Positions 27,423 through 35,635 of a DNA stretch of 37,563 bases are shown in pieces. The notes under the pieces were generated by a model, which was given only the letters and a program-made list of their open reading frames with translations, was not told the origin of the DNA and ran no database searches. Numbering within the stretch: position 1 is the stretch's first letter; every line of letters starts with the position of its first letter. Position numbers and translations under genes: made by a program. Origin of the DNA: an uncultured bacterium (lineage in GTDB: Bacteria > Planctomycetota > Phycisphaerae > Phycisphaerales > SM1A02); NCBI GenBank assembly GCA_903927725.1, contig CAIYOC010000189.1, positions 1 to 37,563 on the forward strand. The letters are read 5' to 3'.

Positions 27423-30395
27423 TCACTCGCTGGAGCCAGATCCATGCAACGAACGAACGGCGGCCACGGAGGCCTGGGCGCCCACGCCGGTCAGCTCCCG
27501 CACGGCAGCAGGCATCGACGGCCCGGGCGATGCCTGGGGCCTGGTCGGCGCAGGAGCGTCGATCGAGGCCTCGAAGCGCCCTTGCCGTTGCAGGTCGTAG
27601 ATCGCGATCGGCTCCGCAGCATGATTCGCGGCCGGGTAGCGCGCGCGCGCCGCAGCGATCGCGGAATCACGGGCGTTGTCATCGAGCTTGTAGCGGGCGT
27701 GCTCAGCTCGTGCACGCTCTGCGAGGGTGGCATCCGCCTGCTCGGTGGCGACTTGTGAGAGAACGTACCAAGCGCTCGCATTCTCGGGATCGAGTGAAAG
27801 GGCTGCGTCGAGATTGGCCCGCGAGCCCGACAGCAGGTCACGAGCCTTCGATGGATCGATCGACTGGATCGCACGGGACCACTCGTACTGGACCTGCGCC
27901 AGGTCGATGAGCAGGCGGTCATCATGGCTGAAGTCGAAACCCCGCTCGATCGCCAGCGGGAAGGCACTGGACTTGACCGATGACATGTTGCGCACAGCAG
28001 CCTCGAAGTTGCCGTTCTGTCGATCGACCTGCGCACTGAACCATGCGATCGACCATGGATAGGCAGGCGAGGTGGCCTGCCCGGCGCGACCGAGCGCTGC
28101 GACGGCATCATCGAGCCGACCTTCCTTCAGGTAGGTCCTGGCCAGGCCGAGTGCGCCCTCGCCGCGACCGAGTTCCTCGACCTTGCGGAACGCTAGCTCG
28201 GCACCGCGCAGGTCACCCTTCTGGCTGCCGCGGTTGCCTTGGCGGAAGAGACCGATCGCGTAGTCGTACCAACGCTGCCACTCGGGGAAAGCGGCGGGCG
28301 CGCCCGTCGCTGGCGGCGCGGCGGCTGGGGCCGGTGCGGATGCAATCGCTGGGGTCTGTGCGGCCGTGGCCAGCGGCAGCGTGACCGAGTCCGTCGCCAG
28401 CGTCAGCACGGGCACGGTGTTGGTTCCGCTGCCCGGGTAGACGTAGTGCATGTAGGTCGTGTCGAACTTGCGGTAGCGCAGCGCGACCTCGATGATGACC
28501 GGTTCAGTCAGGTCCGCGGGCAGCGTCAGGCCGAAGTGCGTCACGTCACCGGCGCCGGGAGGGACCTGGTTGTTGTAGAGCGGGACGAAGATGTCCTGCG
28601 GATTGCGGCGGTCGATCCGGTTGCCCGCCCGGTCGAGCATGAACACGTTGAAGAACTTGCTCCAAGGGTCGACCGCCCGTTCGCTGTCGACGCCGCCACT
28701 GCGGCCAATCACGCGATCGCCCGAGCGCGCCGTCACGTCCAGCCAGACCTCGTTGCTGTCGGCAGTGCCCTGCGTGAACTCATGGCCGAGCTTGAGCGTG
28801 CGCGTGACGACCTCGACGAGCAGCGGCTCGCCCGGCGTGACCGCAGGCAGCATGGGATCGAGCGGCGCCTCGAGCGGGGCATCGACGTCGCTGCCGCGGC
28901 GGATCCCAAAGACATCCACGCGCATGGTTCCCTGCAGGAACGCCTCGCACTCGGCCTGCACCGTTTCGGCACCCATGAGGCCAGAAAGCAGCGGCGTTGC
29001 CGGGTTGGCGGTCGCGAAGCCGTGGTCCAGCGTCGCAAGCCGGCCGTCGCGGACCTTGGACCCGAAGTCATCGCTCGGGCGCGCCTGCATGTGGCAGCCG
29101 TTGCAGTTCGACTCGGCCTTGGCCGGGTAGTACCAGCTCTCGATGCCGTGGCCGCTCACGCCAGAGAGGCGAAACGAGTCGTAGTGATTCTGCCCGCGAA
29201 GCCAGCGGTAGTCATTCACGGCCTGGGGCAGGTTGACCTTGTGGCAGCTGCCGCAGAACTCGGCACTTCGGTGCACCTCGGGCTTCAGGAACGTCTGCTT
29301 GTGGAAGGCCGGCTTGGCCTTGACCAGCTGGCGGTTCACCCACTTGAGGAAGGGGTTCTGGCTGAAGGTGAACGGGTAGTGCTGGGATTCCTCGATCGTG
29401 TAGTCGGCATTGCCCCGCGGGGAGTTCACGGCCACGACCGAGTGGCACGACGTGCATGTGATGCTGGCCGCGCCGAGCGGATCCTTGGACACGTCGTAAT
29501 CGGGATCGTCGAAGCGGGCATGCTCGAAGGCGCCCGAGAAGAACGGAACGGGGTCGTGGCACCCGGCGCAGAAGCGGGCATCCTGCACCGAACCCTCGCG
29601 GGCGTGGGCCTCGCGCCGCGTTTCGCGCACGCTGAAGGCGTAGAGCGGATTGTTGAAGCTGCTCGCCGCGTGCACCGAGTGCGCCCACGAGTTGTAGGCA
29701 TCCTCATGGCACTCAAGGCAGTACTCGTTCATCATCAGGCTCTCGGCCGGAATGAACCCCCCGCTCGCCGTCCGGGCGAGGCTGGGCTCGAAGTAGTCGG
29801 CGTTGCGCGGACCGATCGTGGACCAGGGCCTTGCGTCCGAACCATGCAGGGCCACCATCGCTGCCGCGAACACAGCCGCCACCGCACCCCAGCGCACACC
29901 TACCTGCCAGCGAATGCGGCGGCCGGCCAGTCGGTGCAGCACGTAGAGCCAGATCGCCGCGACCGGCAGCACCACGTGCAGCCAGTAGACGATGCGGCGA
30001 GAATCGGGGCTGCGCAGACCGACATCGCGGCCGCCGATCTCGACATTGGTCAGGAGCGCGCCCGTCACGAGCACGCCGACCGAGGCCCAGAGCAGCACCC
30101 AGCCCGCACGCACGGCGCTGCGATTGGGTCGATCGTGGGTGTTGCGCAAGTGCACCGCGGCGAACACGATGAAGGGCAGCGTGAAGAGCAGGCCCAGCAG
30201 CAAGTGCCCGCCGAACATCCACTGGTAGAACTGGTTCTGGAGCGACTGGCCAGAGGCCCACTCGGCCACCGTGATGCCCGAGAGGTACACGCTGTTGACG
30301 ACCAGGATCGCGAAGAGCCCCAGCACGATTGAAAGCACAGGCGCCAGGCGTGGTGGCACGGGGTGCTTGAACGGCTTGCGTGCGGGCTCGGCCAT
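27423..30395 (-). CDS. Membrane-anchored multiheme (5 CxxCH) cytochrome c with C-terminal TPR region
   Basis: ATG at 30395; about 5 predicted TM helices with paired His (GGHLLLGLLFTLPFIVFAAVHL; LHVVLPVAAIWLYVLHRL); heme motifs CLECH, CAGCH, CTSCH, CGSCH, CNGCH; TPR-like repeats in the last third. Confidence 0.88.
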   Translation of the reverse strand: MAEPARKPFKHPVPPRLAPVLSIVLGLFAILVVNSVYLSGITVAEWASGQSLQNQFYQWMFGGHLLLGLLFTLPFIVFAAVHLRNTHDRPNRSAVRAGWVLLWASVGVLVTGALLTNVEIGGRDVGLRSPDSRRIVYWLHVVLPVAAIWLYVLHRLAGRRIRWQVGVRWGAVAAVFAAAMVALHGSDARPWSTIGPRNADYFEPSLARTASGGFIPAESLMMNEYCLECHEDAYNSWAHSVHAASSFNNPLYAFSVRETRREAHAREGSVQDARFCAGCHDPVPFFSGAFEHARFDDPDYDVSKDPLGAASITCTSCHSVVAVNSPRGNADYTIEESQHYPFTFSQNPFLKWVNRQLVKAKPAFHKQTFLKPEVHRSAEFCGSCHKVNLPQAVNDYRWLRGQNHYDSFRLSGVSGHGIESWYYPAKAESNCNGCHMQARPSDDFGSKVRDGRLATLDHGFATANPATPLLSGLMGAETVQAECEAFLQGTMRVDVFGIRRGSDVDAPLEAPLDPMLPAVTPGEPLLVEVVTRTLKLGHEFTQGTADSNEVWLDVTARSGDRVIGRSGGVDSERAVDPWSKFFNVFMLDRAGNRIDRRNPQDIFVPLYNNQVPPGAGDVTHFGLTLPADLTEPVIIEVALRYRKFDTTYMHYVYPGSGTNTVPVLTLATDSVTLPLATAAQTPAIASAPAPAAAPPATGAPAAFPEWQRWYDYAIGLFRQGNRGSQKGDLRGAELAFRKVEELGRGEGALGLARTYLKEGRLDDAVAALGRAGQATSPAYPWSIAWFSAQVDRQNGNFEAAVRNMSSVKSSAFPLAIERGFDFSHDDRLLIDLAQVQYEWSRAIQSIDPSKARDLLSGSRANLDAALSLDPENASAWYVLSQVATEQADATLAERARAEHARYKLDDNARDSAIAAARARYPAANHAAEPIAIYDLQRQGRFEASIDAPAPTRPQASPGPSMPAAVRELTGVGAQASVAAVRSLHGSGSSE

Positions 30396-30541
30396 GCCGC
30401 AAAGTCTAGGTGCTCGCTGGCCCATCGACGCATGACGGGGACCGCCACAGGCGAGAAACCCCCCCCGCTGCCGATCCGTCATCAAGCGCCCCGGCGATCG
30501 AGTCCCAGACGACGCAGCGATCGGTCTTCAGCGATCGGTCT

Positions 30542-33500
30542 TCAGCGACCGCCCTGCAGGCGCGTGTTGAAGCGCTCGTGCAGCACCTGCGCGCCGGGCG
30601 ACCGAGCCTCGCCCCGCATGGGCTGCGGATCGAGCGTCTCGCCGTCCTTGGTGAAGAGGTCCATGTCCTTGCACCAGCCATCGAGTTCGAGCACCCAATG
30701 GCGGGTCAGGCCGGTGGATTCCGGCGGCGCTTCAAAGGACAGCTGCAGTTCCTCGCCGCCGGCGAAGATTGCGCAGGCATCGTCCTGCGTGGCCGTGAGC
30801 GGCAAGCAGTCGCCAAGCTGCGTGTACTCGCCCACCTGCACACGGCAGTCCCAGAGCGGCACCGCGCGGGCATCGTCGTAGTGCGGTAGGAACTGGTGAC
30901 CGGTCGAGCGCAGCGCGTAGCCGCGCCGAGCGATGGCTGCCGAGCGGGGCGCACAGGCGATGGGTTCGATCGGCGCCGGCTCGGCCTCGATCACGGCAAG
31001 CCGATCCCAGTAGATCTGGTGATTGGTCGAGAGCCGCAGCGCGGTGGTTCCGGTGGGCAGCGGAGGCAACGGCAGCATCGCGCGGCGTGGCATCCCCGCG
31101 GGGTAGCCGAACTGCTCAGCCACCATGGTCCACGTGCCGTCAGCACCGCGTGCTTCGAGCGACGGTGCGCGGAAGGCCGCACCTGCCTGCCAGGCGGCGA
31201 ACATCGTCTGGCAGTACGGGTACTCGATCCATCCATCCATGACGAGCCAGGCGTTCGAGAGCTGCGAAAGATCGCGGCCGAACTCGAGCTCGACCATATG
31301 GTCTGAGGTCAATCGACCGATGTGGCGATGATCGAGCGGCCCCGGATCGAGCGCGATGCGATCGGCGCGAAGCACCGCATCCAGCGGCCCCTTCGCTGGA
31401 GAAGCATCGATCGAGGCCGAAGCGTGATGCCCCGGTCCACGCGCGTGAAGCGAGGTCGTGACGGCCGTTGGCAGATGTTCCGTGCGCCAGAAGATCGGTG
31501 CGCCCGTGGGCGCAGGGCCGTTGATCCCCATGCGCTCATCGACCGCCATGGACCACCCATCAGGAAGGTCGTAGGCCATGAGCCGCGCGCCGTCGATCCA
31601 GCATGCTTCTTCCATGGGCTCAGCGAGCTTGAGCCGGTAGAGCCCGCGATCGGCGACGAGCGTGCCGGGTGACAGCAGCACATGCTCCCACGGACGCGGC
31701 GGTGCGTACACACCGGGCTCGACGAGGTAACCGAGCCCACCGACGCCAAGGCAGTCCGTGACGAAAGTGTGCTCGCGACCATTCCACGCGAAGATCACGG
31801 GGCAGCTGCTGATCTGACGCTGCGTCTCGACGAGCGTGCGCCGCGAGCCGGCCATGAGCCAGAGTTCGCTCTGCGTCACGCCGTCGCTCCAGTCGATCGC
31901 GAGAGCATCGACATGGGGCGCCGGACCAAGGCCGATCGAGACTGGCTGCAGGCTCTGGCCGGGACCGGAGCCGATACGCCAGGTCGTGGTGCTCGACCAC
32001 TCACTGCCGATCCGCGCCGTGAGCCGGGTGCCGATGCCGCTTGCGTTCGAGCGCATGCTCTGCGCAGGGTCGATGCGGCCGCGGGGATCGACAGCCGCGA
32101 ATCCGCCGCGACCAGCGCCCGGACCGAAGACCACCGGCGGGCCTTCGGGCTGCGTGGCCAGCATGCTTGGCCCCTGCTCCGGATGCAGGTTCACGACCGC
32201 CCACGCCGTGGCAGGCTTGGGTGCACGCTCGATCCAGACCTGCTGACCGGATGGATCCATCCCCACGAGTGCACTGCCCTCGCCGCACAGCACCTCATGG
32301 TGCAGGTCGCCGTTGAGGTCAGCCAGTGTGAACAGGCTGCTTGATCCTGCGGTGGCCCCGGCATCGATCGAGCCTTCGGCCACAACATTCCACGGGCCCG
32401 ACCAACTCGCACCGCGCTCGGGATTCGTCGGGGCAAGCACCAGGAGCGATCCACCCATCTGGGGTGCTGCGGTGTTCATCACCGGCGCGGCCGCCGATGC
32501 ATTGGGAGCCTGCCAGAGCATCACCAGCGGCGTGCCGTCGATCGAGCGCTCGGTGCACGCGATCCACCGCGCGGAGCGGGACTCGATCGCGCTGAACCGG
32601 GGCTGGCGCGTCCACGACCAGAGGCGGTCGTTGCACCACACGGTGCACCCTTCCGGCCCAGCGAGCAGCAGATCGACATCACGGTCGCCGTCGACGTCGC
32701 CGAGTGCGATCTGCGTCGCGGGCTTGGCGGCATCACCCTGAAGGCGATCGGTGATCTCTCGCATGGGGCCGCCGTCGATCCCCGCGAAGAGCCGTAGCGA
32801 TCCAGCGCCGTCGAGGAAGGCCAGATCAAGGTCCCCGTCGTGATCAAGGTCAGCCATCACGCCATCGCGTGCAGCCGGGATGACGGAGAGCCCGAGCGAC
32901 TCCGTGCGGTCCTGCCACCCATCGGCGGACTGCATCCACGCACGCACGCCAGCAGAGCCCAGAGACACCAGATCCACGCGGCCATCGCTGTCGAGATCGC
33001 CAGCCAGCACGCCGAGCACGCTTGGTGCCGCAGCCAACGGGTGCGCACCATCAAGCACAAAGCCCCTCGGCGTGGACTTGAGGATCGCGTTGGGGCGATC
33101 CCCTTCGAGTGCACCCGGGATCACCAGGTCGAGCGAGCCATCACCATCAAGATCGACCGCGCAGACGCTGGCGCCGCCGGATGCGCTCCACGACAGGCTC
33201 GCACCGGGAGCGAGGGTGATGGCGACCGGTGCTGCGAGCATCGGCCCGCGCGCCGGCTCAGGCATGGGGGACGGCGGCACGATGCACATGCCCAAGCGCC
33301 CCATGCGGGTGTACTTGAACTCGGCAAGCGTGCTGCGCGGGTTCATCGCGAGGCGCTCGAAGGTCTGCATCGCCAAATCGGCGGCCGCGTCGTCGCCCGT
33401 GCGCGCAGCCATGCGCTGGATGCCCAGCTGCGCGCTGCGCAGGAATGGGTCGAGTTCCGCAGCCCGGCGGTACCACGTGAGTGCCTCCTGATCGGCACCG

Positions 33501-34015
33501 GTGAGCTCAAGGCACTGACCCACGTAGAAGCTCGCATGGGGATCGCCGGGCACGGCATCCGCGCAGCGGCGAAAGTGCACGAGCGCCTGCTCCGGACGGC
33601 CAAGGTAGAGCTCGCACAGGCCGATGCCGTACGTTGGCGTGCCCCACGTCTCGACGCCGGGTGCGCTGTACGAGCGAAGGATCGAACGGAACTCCTCGAT
33701 CGCGCGCTCCTGCGCGCCCTCGACGGACTGGTTCATCAGCGCAATCGCGGCGTTGGTCAGGCCCCATCGATTGCCGTGGACCTGCGCGCTGCCCTGGAAG
33801 TGCAGCCGTGCGGCCTCGAAGTCGAACTGCCCCATCAAGCCGATGCCGTGGTTGAGTGCACCGATCTGGACCGCGCTCAGTGCAGGTTCATCAGACGCGG
33901 GCTTCGAGCAACCACTCGTTGCCGCAGCGATCAGCAGCACTGCGCCAAGCGCACGACCGGCGCGGATCACGGCGCGCCGTGCTGGGGACTCGATGGCTCC
34001 CCCCGCCCCGCTCAC
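30542..34015 (-). CDS. Large lipoprotein: TPR region, FG-GAP/VCBS repeats, ASPIC/UnbV-like region, about 420-aa uncharacterised C-terminal region
   Basis: GTG start with lipobox-like LLIAAATSGCSKP; TPR-like ALNHGIGLMGQFDFEAARLHFQGSAQVHGNRWGLTNAAIALMNQ...; FG-GAP repeats (AVDLDGDGSLDLVIPG, AGDLDSDGRVDLVSLG, MADLDHDGDLDLAFLDG); long unassigned C-terminus. Confidence 0.85.
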   Translation of the reverse strand: MSGAGGAIESPARRAVIRAGRALGAVLLIAAATSGCSKPASDEPALSAVQIGALNHGIGLMGQFDFEAARLHFQGSAQVHGNRWGLTNAAIALMNQSVEGAQERAIEEFRSILRSYSAPGVETWGTPTYGIGLCELYLGRPEQALVHFRRCADAVPGDPHASFYVGQCLELTGADQEALTWYRRAAELDPFLRSAQLGIQRMAARTGDDAAADLAMQTFERLAMNPRSTLAEFKYTRMGRLGMCIVPPSPMPEPARGPMLAAPVAITLAPGASLSWSASGGASVCAVDLDGDGSLDLVIPGALEGDRPNAILKSTPRGFVLDGAHPLAAAPSVLGVLAGDLDSDGRVDLVSLGSAGVRAWMQSADGWQDRTESLGLSVIPAARDGVMADLDHDGDLDLAFLDGAGSLRLFAGIDGGPMREITDRLQGDAAKPATQIALGDVDGDRDVDLLLAGPEGCTVWCNDRLWSWTRQPRFSAIESRSARWIACTERSIDGTPLVMLWQAPNASAAAPVMNTAAPQMGGSLLVLAPTNPERGASWSGPWNVVAEGSIDAGATAGSSSLFTLADLNGDLHHEVLCGEGSALVGMDPSGQQVWIERAPKPATAWAVVNLHPEQGPSMLATQPEGPPVVFGPGAGRGGFAAVDPRGRIDPAQSMRSNASGIGTRLTARIGSEWSSTTTWRIGSGPGQSLQPVSIGLGPAPHVDALAIDWSDGVTQSELWLMAGSRRTLVETQRQISSCPVIFAWNGREHTFVTDCLGVGGLGYLVEPGVYAPPRPWEHVLLSPGTLVADRGLYRLKLAEPMEEACWIDGARLMAYDLPDGWSMAVDERMGINGPAPTGAPIFWRTEHLPTAVTTSLHARGPGHHASASIDASPAKGPLDAVLRADRIALDPGPLDHRHIGRLTSDHMVELEFGRDLSQLSNAWLVMDGWIEYPYCQTMFAAWQAGAAFRAPSLEARGADGTWTMVAEQFGYPAGMPRRAMLPLPPLPTGTTALRLSTNHQIYWDRLAVIEAEPAPIEPIACAPRSAAIARRGYALRSTGHQFLPHYDDARAVPLWDCRVQVGEYTQLGDCLPLTATQDDACAIFAGGEELQLSFEAPPESTGLTRHWVLELDGWCKDMDLFTKDGETLDPQPMRGEARSPGAQVLHERFNTRLQGGR

Positions 34016-34992
34016 GGCAGTTCCCGCTTGGCGTGGGCGATGCGCTCATTGGTCGACTCGATGGATATCGCGCCGGTGCCCGAGGGCGCCAAGTACGGCC
34101 GCTCCATGTACGGGTGCGCGCTCGTACGCAGGTGCGCCCGCATGTCATGGCCGCGCGAGCGTGCGCGCGCGGCACGCAGCGCATCAAGATCAATCGGCGC
34201 AACCACGACCTTCTCGCCGGGACCGGGGTCCGCCTGCGCGAGCACGCGCCCCTCGAAGTCGACGACCATGGATCCGCCCGGCCACGAGAACGGCGGATAG
34301 TCGCGGAAGCTCGCACCTTGGTTCGCCGCGACGACGTACGCCGTGTTCTCGGCGGCGCGGGCGCGGTTGAAGAGCGTCCACCAGTCCATGGGTTGCGTGG
34401 CACCCCACGGATCCATGTAGGCGCTCACGCGGACCAGGACCTCGGCGCCGTTGAAGGCGAGCTGACGAATCGTCTCGGGGAAGAGCCAGTCGTAGCAGAT
34501 CGCGCAGCCGATCCGGCCGATCGGCGTGTCTGCCACCGGGAACATGGGCAGGTCGTAGTCAGCCAAGTCGTGCGGGCTCGCGTGCACTTCCCACGGGATC
34601 CACGGGTTCACCTTGCGATAGGTCGCCAGGATCCCATCAGGACCGATGAGCATGGTCGTGTTGAAGACCGCGTCCGGCCATCGAGGATGCCGCTCGAGGA
34701 ACGTGCCCGTCTGGATCCAGCAGCCGAGCTTCTTGCAGACGCGCGCGTAGGCATCGGTGTGCTCGTTCGGCAGTTCGACCGCCAAGTGCTGCTGCAGCTC
34801 CTTGACCGTCAGGTAGCACGGCGGCGTGTGCGCGAACTCGGGGAACGCTATCAAGCGAACATCGAAGAACGGTTCGTAGCCGCCGACGGTCGACTCGGCC
34901 ATGGCGCACATGCGTGCCACGCGATCGGCGATGGCGCTGCGGTCCTTCGGCGTCTCGAACGCAGTCTGGATGGCCGCAGCGTGGTACCTCAT
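34012..34992 (-). CDS. Carbon-nitrogen hydrolase (nitrilase superfamily)
   Basis: Glu-Lys-Cys triad candidates: LIAFPEFAH, ILATYRKVNPW, IGCAICYDWLFPETIRQLAFNGAEVLVRVSAY. Confidence 0.92.
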   Translation of the reverse strand: MRYHAAAIQTAFETPKDRSAIADRVARMCAMAESTVGGYEPFFDVRLIAFPEFAHTPPCYLTVKELQQHLAVELPNEHTDAYARVCKKLGCWIQTGTFLERHPRWPDAVFNTTMLIGPDGILATYRKVNPWIPWEVHASPHDLADYDLPMFPVADTPIGRIGCAICYDWLFPETIRQLAFNGAEVLVRVSAYMDPWGATQPMDWWTLFNRARAAENTAYVVAANQGASFRDYPPFSWPGGSMVVDFEGRVLAQADPGPGEKVVVAPIDLDALRAARARSRGHDMRAHLRTSAHPYMERPYLAPSGTGAISIESTNERIAHAKRELP

Positions 34993-35198
34993 GCGCGCTC
35001 CTCGATCCAGAGCTGCTGGATCGTCTCGAGGATGCGCTCGTTGCTGGGGTGACCGGGCTGCTCGGCGAAACCCGGCAGTTCCGTCACAAGGCTCCGCAGG
35101 CGCGGAAAGCTCACCGACGTGGGATCGACATCAGGGTGGCGGTCGGCCAGCTCCTCGGCGATGCGCTGAACATCGAGCCAGTGGAAACCACCGGACAT
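34989..35198 (-). CDS. iscX: IscX-like Fe-S assembly protein (69 aa)
   Basis: MSGGFHWLDVQRIAEELADRHPDVDPTSVSFPRLRSLVTELPGFAEQPGHPSNERILETIQQLWIEERA matches the IscX pattern (W.D...I...L...P..DP..V.F..L...V..L..F...P..SNE.ILE.I...W). Confidence 0.88.
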   Translation of the reverse strand: MSGGFHWLDVQRIAEELADRHPDVDPTSVSFPRLRSLVTELPGFAEQPGHPSNERILETIQQLWIEERA

Positions 35199-35596
35199 CA
35201 GTGCGGCACTTCCTTGACGGCGTTGCGGTTCCAGCTCGGCACGCGGATGACGATGCGGCCGGCCTTCTTGATCTCGCACTGGCAGGCAAGGCGGCTGTTG
35301 CGCTGGATGCCGGGGGCTTCCTCGACACGGTCGTCCTCGGCTTCGGTCGATTCGCTCAGGCAGTCCATGCCCTCCTCCACGTAGATGTGGCACGTGCTGC
35401 AGGCGCAGACGCCGCCGCAGGCGTGCTCGATGTTGATGTGCTGATCGAGCGCGAGCTCAAGCAGGCTCTCACCGGTGGCGCCGGTCAGGTTCCACTCCTT
35501 CTGCTCGGTGCCGGTGGCCCCTTCCGGGTCCTCGAGGTGGATGGTGACGGGCACGTTGCGCTCGCCGCGCGGGCCTTCTGATCGCTTGAAGCTCAT
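35198..35596 (-). CDS. fdx: 2Fe-2S ferredoxin (ISC-type)
   Basis: 132 aa; ESLLELALDQHINIEHACGGVCACSTCHIYVEEG...RNSRLACQCEIKKAGRIVIRVP with adrenodoxin-type Cys pattern. Confidence 0.93.
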   Translation of the reverse strand: MSFKRSEGPRGERNVPVTIHLEDPEGATGTEQKEWNLTGATGESLLELALDQHINIEHACGGVCACSTCHIYVEEGMDCLSESTEAEDDRVEEAPGIQRNSRLACQCEIKKAGRIVIRVPSWNRNAVKEVPH

Positions 35597-35635
35597 GGGG
35601 CGTGAAGTGTAGCCCTGCGCCCGTACCATGGCGGG

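Noticed and set aside
28239-30332. 697-aa + strand ORF
   Set aside because: Antisense to the multiheme cytochrome gene, whose heme motifs and TM helices are convincing.
32840-34300. 486-aa + strand ORF
   Set aside because: Antisense to the TPR/FG-GAP gene and nitrilase; no recognisable domain.
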